From positions 496,001-560,000 of the forward strand of contig CCRI01000001.1 of the NCBI GenBank assembly GCA_000985875.1: a stretch of 64,000 nucleotides of DNA. The letters run 5' to 3'. The DNA comes from Neorhizobium galegae bv. officinalis (GTDB lineage: Bacteria; Pseudomonadota; Alphaproteobacteria; Rhizobiales; Rhizobiaceae). Positions within the stretch are counted from its first letter, which is position 1. Each line of letters opens with the position of its first letter. The position numbers and the translations under genes were made by a program. Below the pieces are notes generated by a model. That model did no database searches. It saw nothing but the letters and a program-made list of their open reading frames with translations, and had not been told where the DNA came from. Below, in pieces: positions 45,800-54,132 of this stretch.

Positions 45800-46179
45800 T
45801 GGGGCATCTGCTTTGGGCAGAGATGGCGTTAGGCGGGAGTCTGGCGCCGGTGTGAATGATTTTCGCCCGTAGTGGTCATTCAACCCGATCTTGCTATCTC
45901 CTGAAAGCTGCCGGTCCGATTGGTCACCGAGCCCGACGAACCTCGAAGACGAAGCCGCCAAAGCTCATCACGAATTCTGGCTGAAGCATCTGGGCAAGGC
46001 ACAGTCTCTTCGTCCGAAATGCTGCTGGGGCCAGCATCGAGGTGGTGTGTCTGGACCAGTTCCCTCGCATCTTTTCAAATTGGGTCTTCACCTTTACCAC
46101 CGCAGTAATGCACCTCCTGCAGAACGGGAGGAAACATGGTAGGATCGCGAACTCGCTTTCCGTAGTGATGGAGACCGTG
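45800..46179. other. 380-bp gap with an inverted repeat and no credible gene
   Basis: Between the rod-like gene and the NTF2 gene. It holds a 7-bp inverted repeat TGAATGA (45854-45860) / TCATTCA (45877-45883) with a 16-nt spacer. Short open frames (for example 45891-46142) lack ribosome sites and coding bias. The region appears lower in GC than its surroundings and may be decayed insertion debris. Confidence 0.4.
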
Positions 46180-46551
46180 ATGGACTTGCTTCGGCGGCTG
46201 AAGGATCTGTGCGATGCCTTCAACGCTCATGATCTCGATCTGATCATGAGCTATTTCGCTGAAGACTGCATATTGGAGATGCCACGCGGGCGCGATCCAT
46301 GGGGGTCTCGGTTGGAAGGCAAGACCAAGGTGCGAGAGGCTCTGGTGTCGCGCTTTCAGGGCCTGCCTGACGTTACCTACAACAACGCTGAGCACTTCGT
46401 TGATGAAGCATCCGGAACCGGGATATCGAGATGGACCCTCATGGGTACGTCGGTCAACGGGACAAAGACGGAAGTCCAGGGTTGCGATCTTTATACGTTT
46501 CGGAATGGCCAGGTGATCCGCAAAGATTCCTATTGGAAGATCGTGGAGTAG
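46180..46551 (+). CDS. NTF2-like / SnoaL-like protein
   Basis: 123-residue NTF2-fold protein: 'LRRLKDLCDAFNAHDLDLIMSYFAEDCILEMPRGRDPWGSRLEGKTKVREALVSRFQGLPDVTY' with the cone-shaped fold pattern and 'TLMGTSVNGTKTEVQGCDLYTFRNGQVIRKDSYWKI'. Members include small isomerases and sugar/antibiotic enzymes; no specific reaction can be stated. ATG 46180 is chosen with GGAG 5 bp upstream; ATG 46168 is open. Codon use looks less GC-biased than its neighbours, possibly an acquired gene. Confidence 0.75.
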   Translation: MDLLRRLKDLCDAFNAHDLDLIMSYFAEDCILEMPRGRDPWGSRLEGKTKVREALVSRFQGLPDVTYNNAEHFVDEASGTGISRWTLMGTSVNGTKTEVQGCDLYTFRNGQVIRKDSYWKIVE

Positions 46552-46696
46552 CTACAAGACCATATGTTGACGCTCTTGAACTGCCTCAGCTTTGAGCCGC
46601 CAGTCCTCTCCCGGCGGGGCGCTGAGAGGTGTCACTTATTACTTCCCTTACGAGGCAGCTTTCAGCGCCCCGTCCGATCCTCGGGTCTCGGGTTAA

Positions 46697-46717
46697 TCCT
46701 CGGGTTTAACCCGAGGA
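46697..46717. repeat. Palindromic repeat downstream of dusA (copy 1)
   Basis: Perfect 10-bp inverted repeat TCCTCGGGTT / AACCCGAGGA with a single central base. It is part of a cluster of 'CCTCGGG' and 'CCCGAGGA' motifs (46677-46760) resembling the dispersed rhizobial repeat around 'CCTCGGGTTNAACCCGAGG'. Confidence 0.7.
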
Positions 46718-46796
46718 CGAGGGTCGCCCGAGGATGATGAAAGAAACCGAGGATCGCCAAGGGAGGAGCATGTCCAGCGAGACCGCAGCCCCGCCC

Positions 46797-47873
46797 TCAC
46801 CCCGCCAGCTTCTTTTCCTCGGATTGAACCCGAGGACCGCCCTCGATATCCACCGCCGCGAAAGCGGCCGCGATGACCTCCGGTCCGGCACCCGGTCGGG
46901 TGGCGTCGGTGGAAAGGATCTGGCGAAACCGCCTTGCGCCGGCAAACCCCTGGAACAACCCGACCATATGCCGGGTGACGTGATGCAGCCGCCCGCCCCG
47001 GGCCGTCAACTCCGCCGCGTAATCCATCATCGTATCGCGCAGCGCCAGCCAGTCGGCCTCGGGGGTGGCAACCCCTGCAGGGTTAGCACCCGCCAAGAAC
47101 GCATCCACCCCGGCCAGCAGTCCGGTATTGTGATAGGCGGCGCGGCCGAGCATCACCCCGTCCATATGGGCGAGATGGTTCGCCGCCTGTTCCAGGTCGG
47201 CGATGCCGCCGTTGATGCCCATGAACACGTCCGGGTTTTCCCGCTTCATGGCGTAGACGAGATCGTAGTCGAGCGGCGGGATTTCGCGGTTTTCCTTCGG
47301 CGACAGCCCTTGCAGCCAGGCCTTGCGGGCATGGATCCACACCGCATCGGCGCCGGCGCCGATCACCCGGGCGAGGAAATCCGGCAGCACGTCCGTCGGC
47401 TCCTGGTCGTCGACGCCGATCCGGCATTTCACGGTGACCGGCAGGCTCGACACCCGCTTCATCGCCGAAACGAGGTCAGCCACATGCGCCGGATCCCGCA
47501 TCAGGCAGGCGCCGAACGTGCCCGACTGCACCCGGTCCGAAGGGCAGCCGACATTGAGGTTGATCTCGTCATAACCGTAATCGGCCGCGATCCTGACCGC
47601 CTCGGCAAGCTTTGCCGGATCCGAACCGCCCAGCTGCAAGGCAACCGGATGTTCGGCGGGCGAAAAGGACAGGAGCCTCTCGCGCGGCCCATGAATGATC
47701 GCGTCCGCCACCACCATCTCGGTATAGAGCAGCGCGGACTTAGACAGCTGCCGGTGCAGAAAACGGCAATGCCTGTCCGTCCAGTCGATCATAGGCGCGA
47801 CGGCGAAAACCGGAGCCTTGAAATATCCAGTCTTTCGAGCTGCTTGTGTCACTTTCTTCACCGTCTTCTTCAC
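46797..47873 (-). CDS. dusA: tRNA-dihydrouridine(20/20a) synthase DusA
   Basis: 358-residue FMN enzyme reducing uridine 20/20a in tRNA. Motifs: 'FAVAPMIDWTDRHCRFLHRQL', 'ALQLGGSDPAKLAEA', catalytic Cys in 'INLNVGCPSDRVQSGTFGACLM', 'VKCRIGVDDQE', 'WIHARKAWLQGLSPKENREIPPLDY', and 'GINGGI'. The N-terminus has about 18 basic residues before the domain. The C-terminal tail 'GGPRVQSEEKKLAG' overlaps a repeat copy at 46816-46836 (see finding), so the tail may be repeat-derived. Confidence 0.93.
   Translation of the reverse strand: MKKTVKKVTQAARKTGYFKAPVFAVAPMIDWTDRHCRFLHRQLSKSALLYTEMVVADAIIHGPRERLLSFSPAEHPVALQLGGSDPAKLAEAVRIAADYGYDEINLNVGCPSDRVQSGTFGACLMRDPAHVADLVSAMKRVSSLPVTVKCRIGVDDQEPTDVLPDFLARVIGAGADAVWIHARKAWLQGLSPKENREIPPLDYDLVYAMKRENPDVFMGINGGIADLEQAANHLAHMDGVMLGRAAYHNTGLLAGVDAFLAGANPAGVATPEADWLALRDTMMDYAAELTARGGRLHHVTRHMVGLFQGFAGARRFRQILSTDATRPGAGPEVIAAAFAAVDIEGGPRVQSEEKKLAG
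46816..46836. repeat. Palindromic repeat inside the dusA 3' end (copy 2)
   Basis: Differs from the perfect palindrome at 46697-46717 at 2 of 21 positions and lies inside dusA, encoding part of the C-terminal 'GPRVQSEE' tail on the minus strand. Confidence 0.7.
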
Positions 47874-48091
47874 GTCTGCCTTCGCCCGGATCCGCCGCTT
47901 CGGGGTCTGGACCGGGTACAGCCCGGCAAACGGAGCTGCGATATACCAAACGAACAGACGGCCCCGGTACCATTGCCGGCCTGCACGTGCAGGGATGCCG
48001 CGTCGGCTTTCCCTACTCCATCGCCCCCATCGGGGTCAATTTCGGAGCTGTCCGGCATGCATTCGCCACCCGCGAAAGCCGGGCGCTGCCC

Positions 48092-49144
48092 TCATCGGGT
48101 ATCGGCAACACCCTCCTCCTCGACGAATATTCCCCATGCGGCAATGAACAGGGCAGCGACGAGCGGTCCGATGACGAACCCGTTGATGCCGACCAGGGAA
48201 ATGCCGCCGATGGTGGAAATCAGGACGACATAGTCGGGAAGCTTGGTCTCTCTGCCGACCAGGCGCGGCCTCAAAAGATTATCGACAAGACCGATGACAA
48301 GAGCACCCACCGCGACCAGCACGATGGCCTTCACCCAAAAGCCGGCAAGCGCCAGGTAAACGGCCGTGGGCATCCAGATCAATGCAGCACCGACCGCAGG
48401 CAGCAGCGACAGGACGCTCATCAGGACGCCCCACAGCAGGGCCGGCTCCACCCCGAGCGCCCAGAATGCGACGCCGCCGATCGAACCCTGGATAATGGCG
48501 ATGATAATATTGCCCCGAACGGTCGCGTGGATGACGGCCGTGAATTTGGAGGCGAAGCGACGGGTATGCGCGTCGCTGAGAGGCAGTGCCTTTCGGATGG
48601 TGCGGGCGAGCACCTGCCCGTCCCGGAACATGAAGAACAGCAAATATAGCATCACGCCGAAAGTGACGAAGAATTGCACGGTATTCTGGCCGAGGCTCAA
48701 GGCGCGTCCGGCAAAGAAACCGCCGCCCTGCATCAGCGCCGTTGAGATGCGTTCCCGAAGCGTGTCGAAGCCCTCCAGCTCGATCCGCTCGATCCAGCCG
48801 CGGACGAACAGGGGCAGCCCCTCCTGCAGCTCCTGGAAAAACCTCCGGACATCGATCTCGCCGTTGTCGATGCGTGCATAGAGAAGGTTGCCCTGCTGAA
48901 CGAGCGAGCTGAGGACGACCAGCCCCGGAATGATGACGACGCAGAGGCAGATCAGGACGGAGAGCGCTGCGGCAATATTTCTGCGCCCGCCCAGCCACGC
49001 CTCGATACGAGCGTGGAGAGGAAAGAAGACGATAGCAAGGACGACTGCCCAGAATATCGCCGAATAAAACGGCAGGACGACTGCGACGAACGCGACGGTC
49101 ACCAGGACCAGAAGCACATAAAAACCGACACGCTGAAGGGGCAT
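48092..49144 (-). CDS. AI-2E family transporter
   Basis: 350-residue inner-membrane protein with about eight helices, PerM/TqsA type. Features: 'FYSAIFWAVVLAIVFFPLHARIEAWLGGRRNIAAALSVLICLCVVIIPG' and the signature 'LWGVLMSVLSLLPAVGAALIWMPTAVYLALAGFW' plus 'VDNLLRPRLVGRETKLPDYVVLISTIGGI'. Members export autoinducer-2 or ions; some are Na+/H+ antiporters, so substrate is not settled. GGAAAGG precedes the ATG. Confidence 0.9.
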   Translation of the reverse strand: MPLQRVGFYVLLVLVTVAFVAVVLPFYSAIFWAVVLAIVFFPLHARIEAWLGGRRNIAAALSVLICLCVVIIPGLVVLSSLVQQGNLLYARIDNGEIDVRRFFQELQEGLPLFVRGWIERIELEGFDTLRERISTALMQGGGFFAGRALSLGQNTVQFFVTFGVMLYLLFFMFRDGQVLARTIRKALPLSDAHTRRFASKFTAVIHATVRGNIIIAIIQGSIGGVAFWALGVEPALLWGVLMSVLSLLPAVGAALIWMPTAVYLALAGFWVKAIVLVAVGALVIGLVDNLLRPRLVGRETKLPDYVVLISTIGGISLVGINGFVIGPLVAALFIAAWGIFVEEEGVADTR

Positions 49145-49386
49145 TCGACCTTTCCGCTTTGAAACCGCCGGAATGGTAACACAATGCGGCCGCGGCGTGG
49201 CTCCGGTCTTTACCCCATTGTCCAGTTTTGCGCATCCGCCTTGACGACCGCCGCATAAGCCGCCGCGCGCCGCATGGGGTCAGATGATCGGAGGGCAGAG
49301 TTCGAAACGCAGGCAGCTGCTTCCTTTGCCGGATCGCGAAAGCCGGCAACGCGATCCGTTCCCGTCGCCTGCACCGTCCGGATACG

Positions 49387-49830
49387 TTATTCGTTGATCT
49401 CAGGCTCGACGACCCTTGCCAGGTTCCGCAGCGACTCCTGCCAGCCGAGATAGCAGGCCTCGGGCGGGATGACATCAGGCACCCCTGCCTGCGTTATATT
49501 CACCTCGGTACCCACCGAAACCTTCTTCAACGTCACCGTGACTTCCATTTCGCCCGGCAGGTTGGGATCGTCGAATTTGTCCGTGTAGCGCACGAGTTCC
49601 CCCGGGACGAGTTCAACAAATTCGCCACCGAACGCATGGCTGTTGCCGGTCGTGAAGTTCCGGAAGGACATTCTGAACTTGCCGCCGACTTTCGGTTCCA
49701 GGTGATGCACGGTGCACAGGAAGCCGTTGGGCGGAAGCCATTTTGCAAGCGCGTCAGCCTCGATGAACGCGCGATAGACCTTTTCCGGGCTGGTTGCGAG
49801 AACGCGATGCAGGCGAATGGTGTTCGGCAT
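49387..49830 (-). CDS. SRPBCC/AHSA1 family protein
   Basis: 147-residue START-like ligand-binding protein: 'TIRLHRVLATSPEKVYRAFIEADALAKWLPPNGFLCTVHHLEPKVGGKFRMSFRNFTTGN' and 'GELVRYTDKFDDPNLPGEMEVTVTLKKVSVGTEVNITQAGVPDVIPPEACYLGWQESLRNLARVVEPEI'. AHSA1-type members often act with an ArsR repressor, but none is adjacent. Ligand unknown. It lies divergent from the Na/Pi gene. Confidence 0.88.
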   Translation of the reverse strand: MPNTIRLHRVLATSPEKVYRAFIEADALAKWLPPNGFLCTVHHLEPKVGGKFRMSFRNFTTGNSHAFGGEFVELVPGELVRYTDKFDDPNLPGEMEVTVTLKKVSVGTEVNITQAGVPDVIPPEACYLGWQESLRNLARVVEPEINE

Positions 49831-50009
49831 GGTCGTGATCCTTTTAAGGTGTGGAATAGACGACTCTAAGGACGAACCGGATTTTGCCAATCCGACACCC
49901 TCTCGTCCGGTTTCAAAAAAATCTTCCGCCTTCCGGCCAATACCGGATGGTACCCCCGCTACGTAACGGTCAGACCTCAGCCTTGAAAAAGCAACAGATC
50001 CCGGCAACT

Positions 50010-50027
50010 ATGTTAGCTGGCTAACAT
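50010..50027. promoter_or_regulatory. Perfect palindromic operator between SRPBCC and Na/Pi genes
   Basis: ATGTTAGC-TG-GCTAACAT: 8-bp perfect arms with a 2-bp centre, 51 bp before the Na/Pi start. TTAGCTNNCTAA-type symmetric sites are typical of TetR or MarR operators. No regulator of those families is encoded nearby, so the binding protein would act in trans. Confidence 0.65.
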
Positions 50028-50078
50028 CCTGAGCCACCAGTTTGATTCTCCACCCGGCTGATTATTCACGGAAATGCC

Positions 50079-51758
50079 ATGCCCTTCATCATCGCAATCA
50101 TCACCATTGCCGGACACATAGCCCTCCTTCTCTGGGGGACGCGGATGGTGCAGACGGGCATCCAGCGTGCTTTCGGCCCCAATCTCAGGTCTTTTCTCGG
50201 CCGCGCGCTGAACAATCGGATAAAGGCGTTTTTTTCCGGATTGGGCGTCACGGCAATTCTTCAGAGCAGTACGGCGACCGGGCTGATGGCATCGGGGTTT
50301 GCCGCCGACGGACTGGTCGATCTTGTCCCGGCCCTTGCCGTCATGCTGGGCGCCAATGTCGGCAGCACGCTCATCGTGCAGGTCCTGTCCTTCGACGTAG
50401 CCGCCGCGTCGCCGGCTCTCGTCTTGCTGGGCGTCCTGATGTTCCGCCGTACGCAAAATCCGCAGGTCCATGACCTCGGTCGCGTGTTTATCGGGCTCGG
50501 CTTCATGTTGCTCGCGCTGCATCAACTGCTCGATGTGCTGAGGGAATATGCCGATACACCGGCCTTCGCCGCGGTTCTTTCAGCCATTTCGACCACGCCG
50601 CTCCTCAGCCTTCTGCTCGCGGCCGCTTTGACCTGGGCAGCCCATTCCAGCGTCGCGGTAGTTCTGCTCGTCATGTCGCTTGCGAGCCAGGGGCTGATCG
50701 ATCCCTACCAGGCCTTCGCACTGACCCTCGGCGCCAACCTGGGAACGGCGATCAATCCGGTTGTCGAGGGGCAGTCCGGGACCGATCTTGCGGCCAGACG
50801 GCTTCCGATCGGCAATCTGATCACCAGGATCCTCGGCGTTCTGGCAGCGTTCGCGCTGCTCTCGCCGATTACGTCGCTGATGATCCAGATCGAGGGCGAT
50901 GGTGCCCGGCTGGTCGCGAATTTCCACACGGCGTTCAATCTCGTGGTCGCGGTCGTCTTCATGCCATTCCTCTCGCCGTTCGCAAACGCCCTCACCAGGC
51001 TGCTGCCGCGGCGGATCGACGAGAGCGATCCCGGCCATCCGCGATATCTCGATCCGTCTGCCAAGGAAACGCCGGTCGTTGCGTTGCAGGGAGCGGCGCG
51101 GGAAGTCCTGCGGCTGGTGGACGTGCTTGAGGAAATGCTGGCGGGAACGAAGGCTGCCTTGACGAGCACCGATCGCCGCGCCCTGGCGGAATTACGGCGG
51201 AAGGACAACGTCCTCGACCGGTTGAATACGGCAGTCAAACGATACCTCACGTCCATCGACCCGGAAGAACTCAGCGATATCGACCGGAGGCGCCTTGACG
51301 AGATTCTGCTGTTCTCGACCGGCCTGGAGCATGCGGGCGACGTCATCGACCAAAACGTGCTTCCCCATCTCGTCAAGAGACTGCGCAGAGGCATGACCTT
51401 TTCGAAGGAAGGCCAGCATGAACTGAGCGGCCTACTGGACCGCCTCTCCAACAATCTGCGCACCGCCGCTGCACTTTTCATGTCGCAGGACGAACGCGTC
51501 GCACGCATGCTCGCCGACGAAAAGATCGTCTTCCGTCGGGCCGAGCGGGACGGAACCAACGCCCATTTCGACCGGCTGCGCCAAGGCGATTTCGATACGG
51601 CGGAAACCAGTTCTCTGCACCTGGACCTGTTGCGGGATTTCAAGCAGATCAATTCCCACCTCGTCGCGGCCACGGCCTATCCGGTTCTGGAACGGCAAGG
51701 CGAGCTGCTGCAAAGCAGAACCACCCACCAAAGCGTCGGCGACCAGGTTCAAAGTTAG
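50079..51758 (+). CDS. Na+/Pi symporter family protein (NptA-like) with PhoU-like tail
   Basis: 559 residues. The membrane part has the paired repeat motifs of SLC34/NptA: 'ILQSSTATGLMASGFAADGLV' and 'GANLGTAINPVVEG', with about eight helices. The C-terminal 220 residues are helical and PhoU-like ('VVALQGAAREVLRLVDVLEEMLAGTKAALTSTDRRALAELRRKDNVLDRLNTAVKRYLTSID'). Members take up phosphate with sodium. It overlaps the convergent Nudix stop by 4 bp. Regulation may go through the palindrome upstream. Confidence 0.93.
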   Translation: MPFIIAIITIAGHIALLLWGTRMVQTGIQRAFGPNLRSFLGRALNNRIKAFFSGLGVTAILQSSTATGLMASGFAADGLVDLVPALAVMLGANVGSTLIVQVLSFDVAAASPALVLLGVLMFRRTQNPQVHDLGRVFIGLGFMLLALHQLLDVLREYADTPAFAAVLSAISTTPLLSLLLAAALTWAAHSSVAVVLLVMSLASQGLIDPYQAFALTLGANLGTAINPVVEGQSGTDLAARRLPIGNLITRILGVLAAFALLSPITSLMIQIEGDGARLVANFHTAFNLVVAVVFMPFLSPFANALTRLLPRRIDESDPGHPRYLDPSAKETPVVALQGAAREVLRLVDVLEEMLAGTKAALTSTDRRALAELRRKDNVLDRLNTAVKRYLTSIDPEELSDIDRRRLDEILLFSTGLEHAGDVIDQNVLPHLVKRLRRGMTFSKEGQHELSGLLDRLSNNLRTAAALFMSQDERVARMLADEKIVFRRAERDGTNAHFDRLRQGDFDTAETSSLHLDLLRDFKQINSHLVAATAYPVLERQGELLQSRTTHQSVGDQVQS

Positions 51759-52288
51759 CCTCGATTGCGCCTCTTGCGACCCCGCGGCTCAAATTCGACG
51801 AGCAGCGACTTGAGCTCGATCTCGCGAACGCGTCGTGCCGCTTCATCAGGGCTGACCCATTCGAGAATACGCTGCCCCTGTTCCTTGAAGCCACCCGCGA
51901 CCTCCGTGACTTCGATCTGGAACACGTCGACGATACAGGGGACCACATCGCCGTCGTCGAGTTCTTTAAGGTAGGTATAGCGGCCGACCGGCTTCTTCTT
52001 CACCGTCCCGCTTACGCCTGCTTCTTCCCAGGCTTCCGTCGCCGCGGCCTCAAACGGCTTTTTTCCCTTCATCGGCCAGCCTTTCGGGATGACCCACCGC
52101 CCGGCCTCACGCGAGGTAATCACCAGGATTTCAACGTGAGGGCCATCCCCCCGGTATCGAAAGCACAAGGCGCCATATTGTTGGCGAAACGCTCCGGTGA
52201 AGAGCCTTCCGGGAACCGCCGCGAGTTGCTTGAGCAGCGTCTGGGACCTGTCCGGTCGCGGCTTGCTGCGTTTCTTTGTGGATTTCAT
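51755..52288 (-). CDS. Nudix hydrolase
   Basis: 177 residues of the DIPP-like Nudix group. The Nudix box at 'GWPMKGKKPFEAAATEAWEEAGV' deviates from GX5EX7REUXEEXGU: the first Glu is Lys and the Arg is Thr, while the EExG part remains, so activity may be weakened or specialised. 'GRWVIPKGWPMKGK' is typical of diadenosine/diphosphoinositol polyphosphate hydrolases. The 52288 start is preferred; 52348 is open but would overlap the Pho box region. Confidence 0.85.
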   Translation of the reverse strand: MKSTKKRSKPRPDRSQTLLKQLAAVPGRLFTGAFRQQYGALCFRYRGDGPHVEILVITSREAGRWVIPKGWPMKGKKPFEAAATEAWEEAGVSGTVKKKPVGRYTYLKELDDGDVVPCIVDVFQIEVTEVAGGFKEQGQRILEWVSPDEAARRVREIELKSLLVEFEPRGRKRRNRG

Positions 52289-52339
52289 GCGGATCAAACT
52301 GTCGATTTTGCGTGTTGCTTCAATTGCCCGAGCATGTTT

Positions 52340-52357
52340 ATGACACATTTATGACAG
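52340..52357. promoter_or_regulatory. Pho box
   Basis: On the minus strand CTGTCAT-AAAT-GTGTCAT: two 7-bp PhoB half-sites with a 4-bp AT spacer, very close to the consensus CTGTCATAAATCTGTCAT. It lies 26 bp upstream of the DUF47 start, between divergent genes. In Sinorhizobium meliloti the orthologous orfA-pit operon is repressed by PhoB under phosphate limitation, which fits this site. Confidence 0.85.
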
Positions 52358-52382
52358 TCAGCCGCATGGAAGGTCGCACGGT

Positions 52383-53027
52383 ATGATGAGTATTTTTCGG
52401 AAGCTGATGCCGCGCGAAGACAAATTCTTCGAAATGTTTTCCCAGCACTCGAAAGCTGTCGTTGCGGCCGCCCACGCGCTTGACCAACTCCTCAAGGGCA
52501 ACGAGGTCGAGAAGAACTGCGAGCTGATCGTCGCATTGGAGAATGACGCCGACGACATCACGCGGGACGTTCTTCTCGCCGTACGGCGGAGCTTCATCAC
52601 GCCCTTCGACCGCGGCGACATCAAGGACCTCATCCAGTCGATGGATGACGCGATCGACATGATGCATAAAACAGTCAAGACGATCAGGCTGTTCGAGCAA
52701 TCCGGCTTCGATCCGCTCATGCAGCAGATGGGTGGCGAAATCGTCAAAGCGGCGAACCTCATGTCGGAAGCAATTCCCCTCCTCAACAAGGTGGGCACCA
52801 ATGCGCACCGCCTTGCGGCGATCGCCGAGGAGATCACCCGCGTGGAAGGCCGGTCGGACGACCTTCATGATCAGGGTCTGAAAGACCTGTACCGGCGTCA
52901 CGGCGCGAGCGGCGATGCGATGGCCTACATGATCGGCAGCGAGATCTATGGCGAGTTGGAGAAGGTTGTCGACCGTTTCGAGGATGTTGCCAACGAGATC
53001 AGCGGCATCGTTATCGAGAACGTTTGA
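52383..53027 (+). CDS. DUF47 phosphate transport accessory protein (PhoU-like, OrfA)
   Basis: 214-residue PhoU-like helical protein that accompanies Pit and regulates it: 'EDKFFEMFSQHSKAVVAAAHALDQLLKGN', 'CELIVALENDADDITRDVLLAVRRSFITPFDRGDIKDLIQSMDDAIDMMHK', 'VEGRSDDLHDQGLKDLYR', with E/DxxxD motifs that bind metal clusters. GGAAGG lies 9 bp before the ATG pair at 52383/52386. Its stop overlaps the pit start by one base. Confidence 0.92.
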   Translation: MMSIFRKLMPREDKFFEMFSQHSKAVVAAAHALDQLLKGNEVEKNCELIVALENDADDITRDVLLAVRRSFITPFDRGDIKDLIQSMDDAIDMMHKTVKTIRLFEQSGFDPLMQQMGGEIVKAANLMSEAIPLLNKVGTNAHRLAAIAEEITRVEGRSDDLHDQGLKDLYRRHGASGDAMAYMIGSEIYGELEKVVDRFEDVANEISGIVIENV

Positions 53028-54031
53028 TGGATATGTCCCTCGCCTTGCCACTTCTCTTCGGGTTGATCGCACTCGCTCTGTTCTTTGATTTCCTCAACGG
53101 TCTTCATGATGCGGCCAATTCCATAGCGACGATCGTGTCGACCCGCGTCCTGCGGCCGCAATATGCGGTCGCCTGGGCGGCGTTCTTCAATTTCATCGCC
53201 TTCCTTTTCTTCGGCCTGCACGTGGCGGAAACGCTGGGCACAGGCATCATCGATCCAGGGATTGTTTCGCCCCAGGTGATCTTTGCCGCCCTCATGGGGG
53301 CAATCATCTGGAATATCCTCACCTGGATCTTCGGAATTCCGTCCAGTTCCTCGCACGCACTCGTCGGCGGCCTGGTGGGTGCCGGCTTGGCAAAGGTCGG
53401 CTTCAGCTCGATCGTCTGGAGCGGTCTCGGGAAGACGGTAGGGGCGATTTTCCTCTCGCCGGCCATCGGCTTCCTGCTGGCCCTCGCGCTCGTGCTCCTG
53501 GTTTCCTGGCTCTTCGTCCGGCAGACGCCGTTCGCGGTGGACCGGACATTTCGCGTGATGCAGTTTATATCCGCCTCGCTTTATTCCCTCGGCCACGGCG
53601 GCAACGACGCGCAGAAAACGATGGGCATCATCGCGGTGCTTCTGTTCAGCCAGGGATATCTCGGTCCGACCTTCTACGTGCCCTTCTGGGTGGTGATCTC
53701 CTGCCAATCCGCCATGGCGCTCGGCACGCTCTTCGGTGGGTGGCGGATCGTCCATACCATGGGCTCGAAGATCACCAGGCTCAACCCGATGCAAGGCTTC
53801 TGCGCCGAGACGGGCGGAGCGTTGACACTGTTCGGAGCGACCTGGCTCGGCATTCCCGTCTCGACAACACATACGATCACAGGAGCGATCGTCGGCGTCG
53901 GGGCGGCCCGGCGCGTTTCGGCGGTACGTTGGGGTCTTGCCGGCAACATCGTGATCGCCTGGATCGTGACCATGCCGGCAACTGCGGCGATATCAGCGGC
54001 ATTCTACAGCGTGGCGGATCTGTTGCAATAA
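53027..54031 (+). CDS. pit: Low-affinity inorganic phosphate transporter Pit
   Basis: 334-residue secondary transporter of the PiT family: PiT motifs 'FFDFLNGLHDAANSIATIVSTRVL' and 'SLYSLGHGGNDAQKTMGIIAVLLF' contain the GANDVAN-like repeats (here GLHDAANS and GGNDAQK). About nine to ten helices. It takes up metal-phosphate by proton symport in the inner membrane. ATG 53027 overlaps the DUF47 stop (TGATG). A second DUF47-pit pair in other rhizobia is absent here. Confidence 0.94.
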   Translation: MDMSLALPLLFGLIALALFFDFLNGLHDAANSIATIVSTRVLRPQYAVAWAAFFNFIAFLFFGLHVAETLGTGIIDPGIVSPQVIFAALMGAIIWNILTWIFGIPSSSSHALVGGLVGAGLAKVGFSSIVWSGLGKTVGAIFLSPAIGFLLALALVLLVSWLFVRQTPFAVDRTFRVMQFISASLYSLGHGGNDAQKTMGIIAVLLFSQGYLGPTFYVPFWVVISCQSAMALGTLFGGWRIVHTMGSKITRLNPMQGFCAETGGALTLFGATWLGIPVSTTHTITGAIVGVGAARRVSAVRWGLAGNIVIAWIVTMPATAAISAAFYSVADLLQ

Positions 54032-54052
54032 ATGCAATCTTTGCCGCGGAGC

Positions 54053-54085
54053 CGACTTGCCGCGGAGGGCCTCCGCGGCAAGTCG
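54053..54085 (+). terminator. Strong hairpin after pit
   Basis: Perfect 16-bp inverted repeat (CGACTTGCCGCGGAGG ... CCTCCGCGGCAAGTCG) with a one-base centre, 21 bp after the pit stop. No long T tract. A partial third copy of the arm (TTGCCGCGGA, 54041-54050) precedes it. Confidence 0.7.
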
Positions 54086-54132
54086 CTTCGTGGCGAATGA
54101 AAGATAGTTGGCGCCGTTTCAGCCAACCAGTG

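Noticed and set aside
45891..46142. Possible small gene in the gap before the NTF2 gene
   Set aside because: No ribosome site, no coding bias and no recognisable sequence; treated as non-coding.
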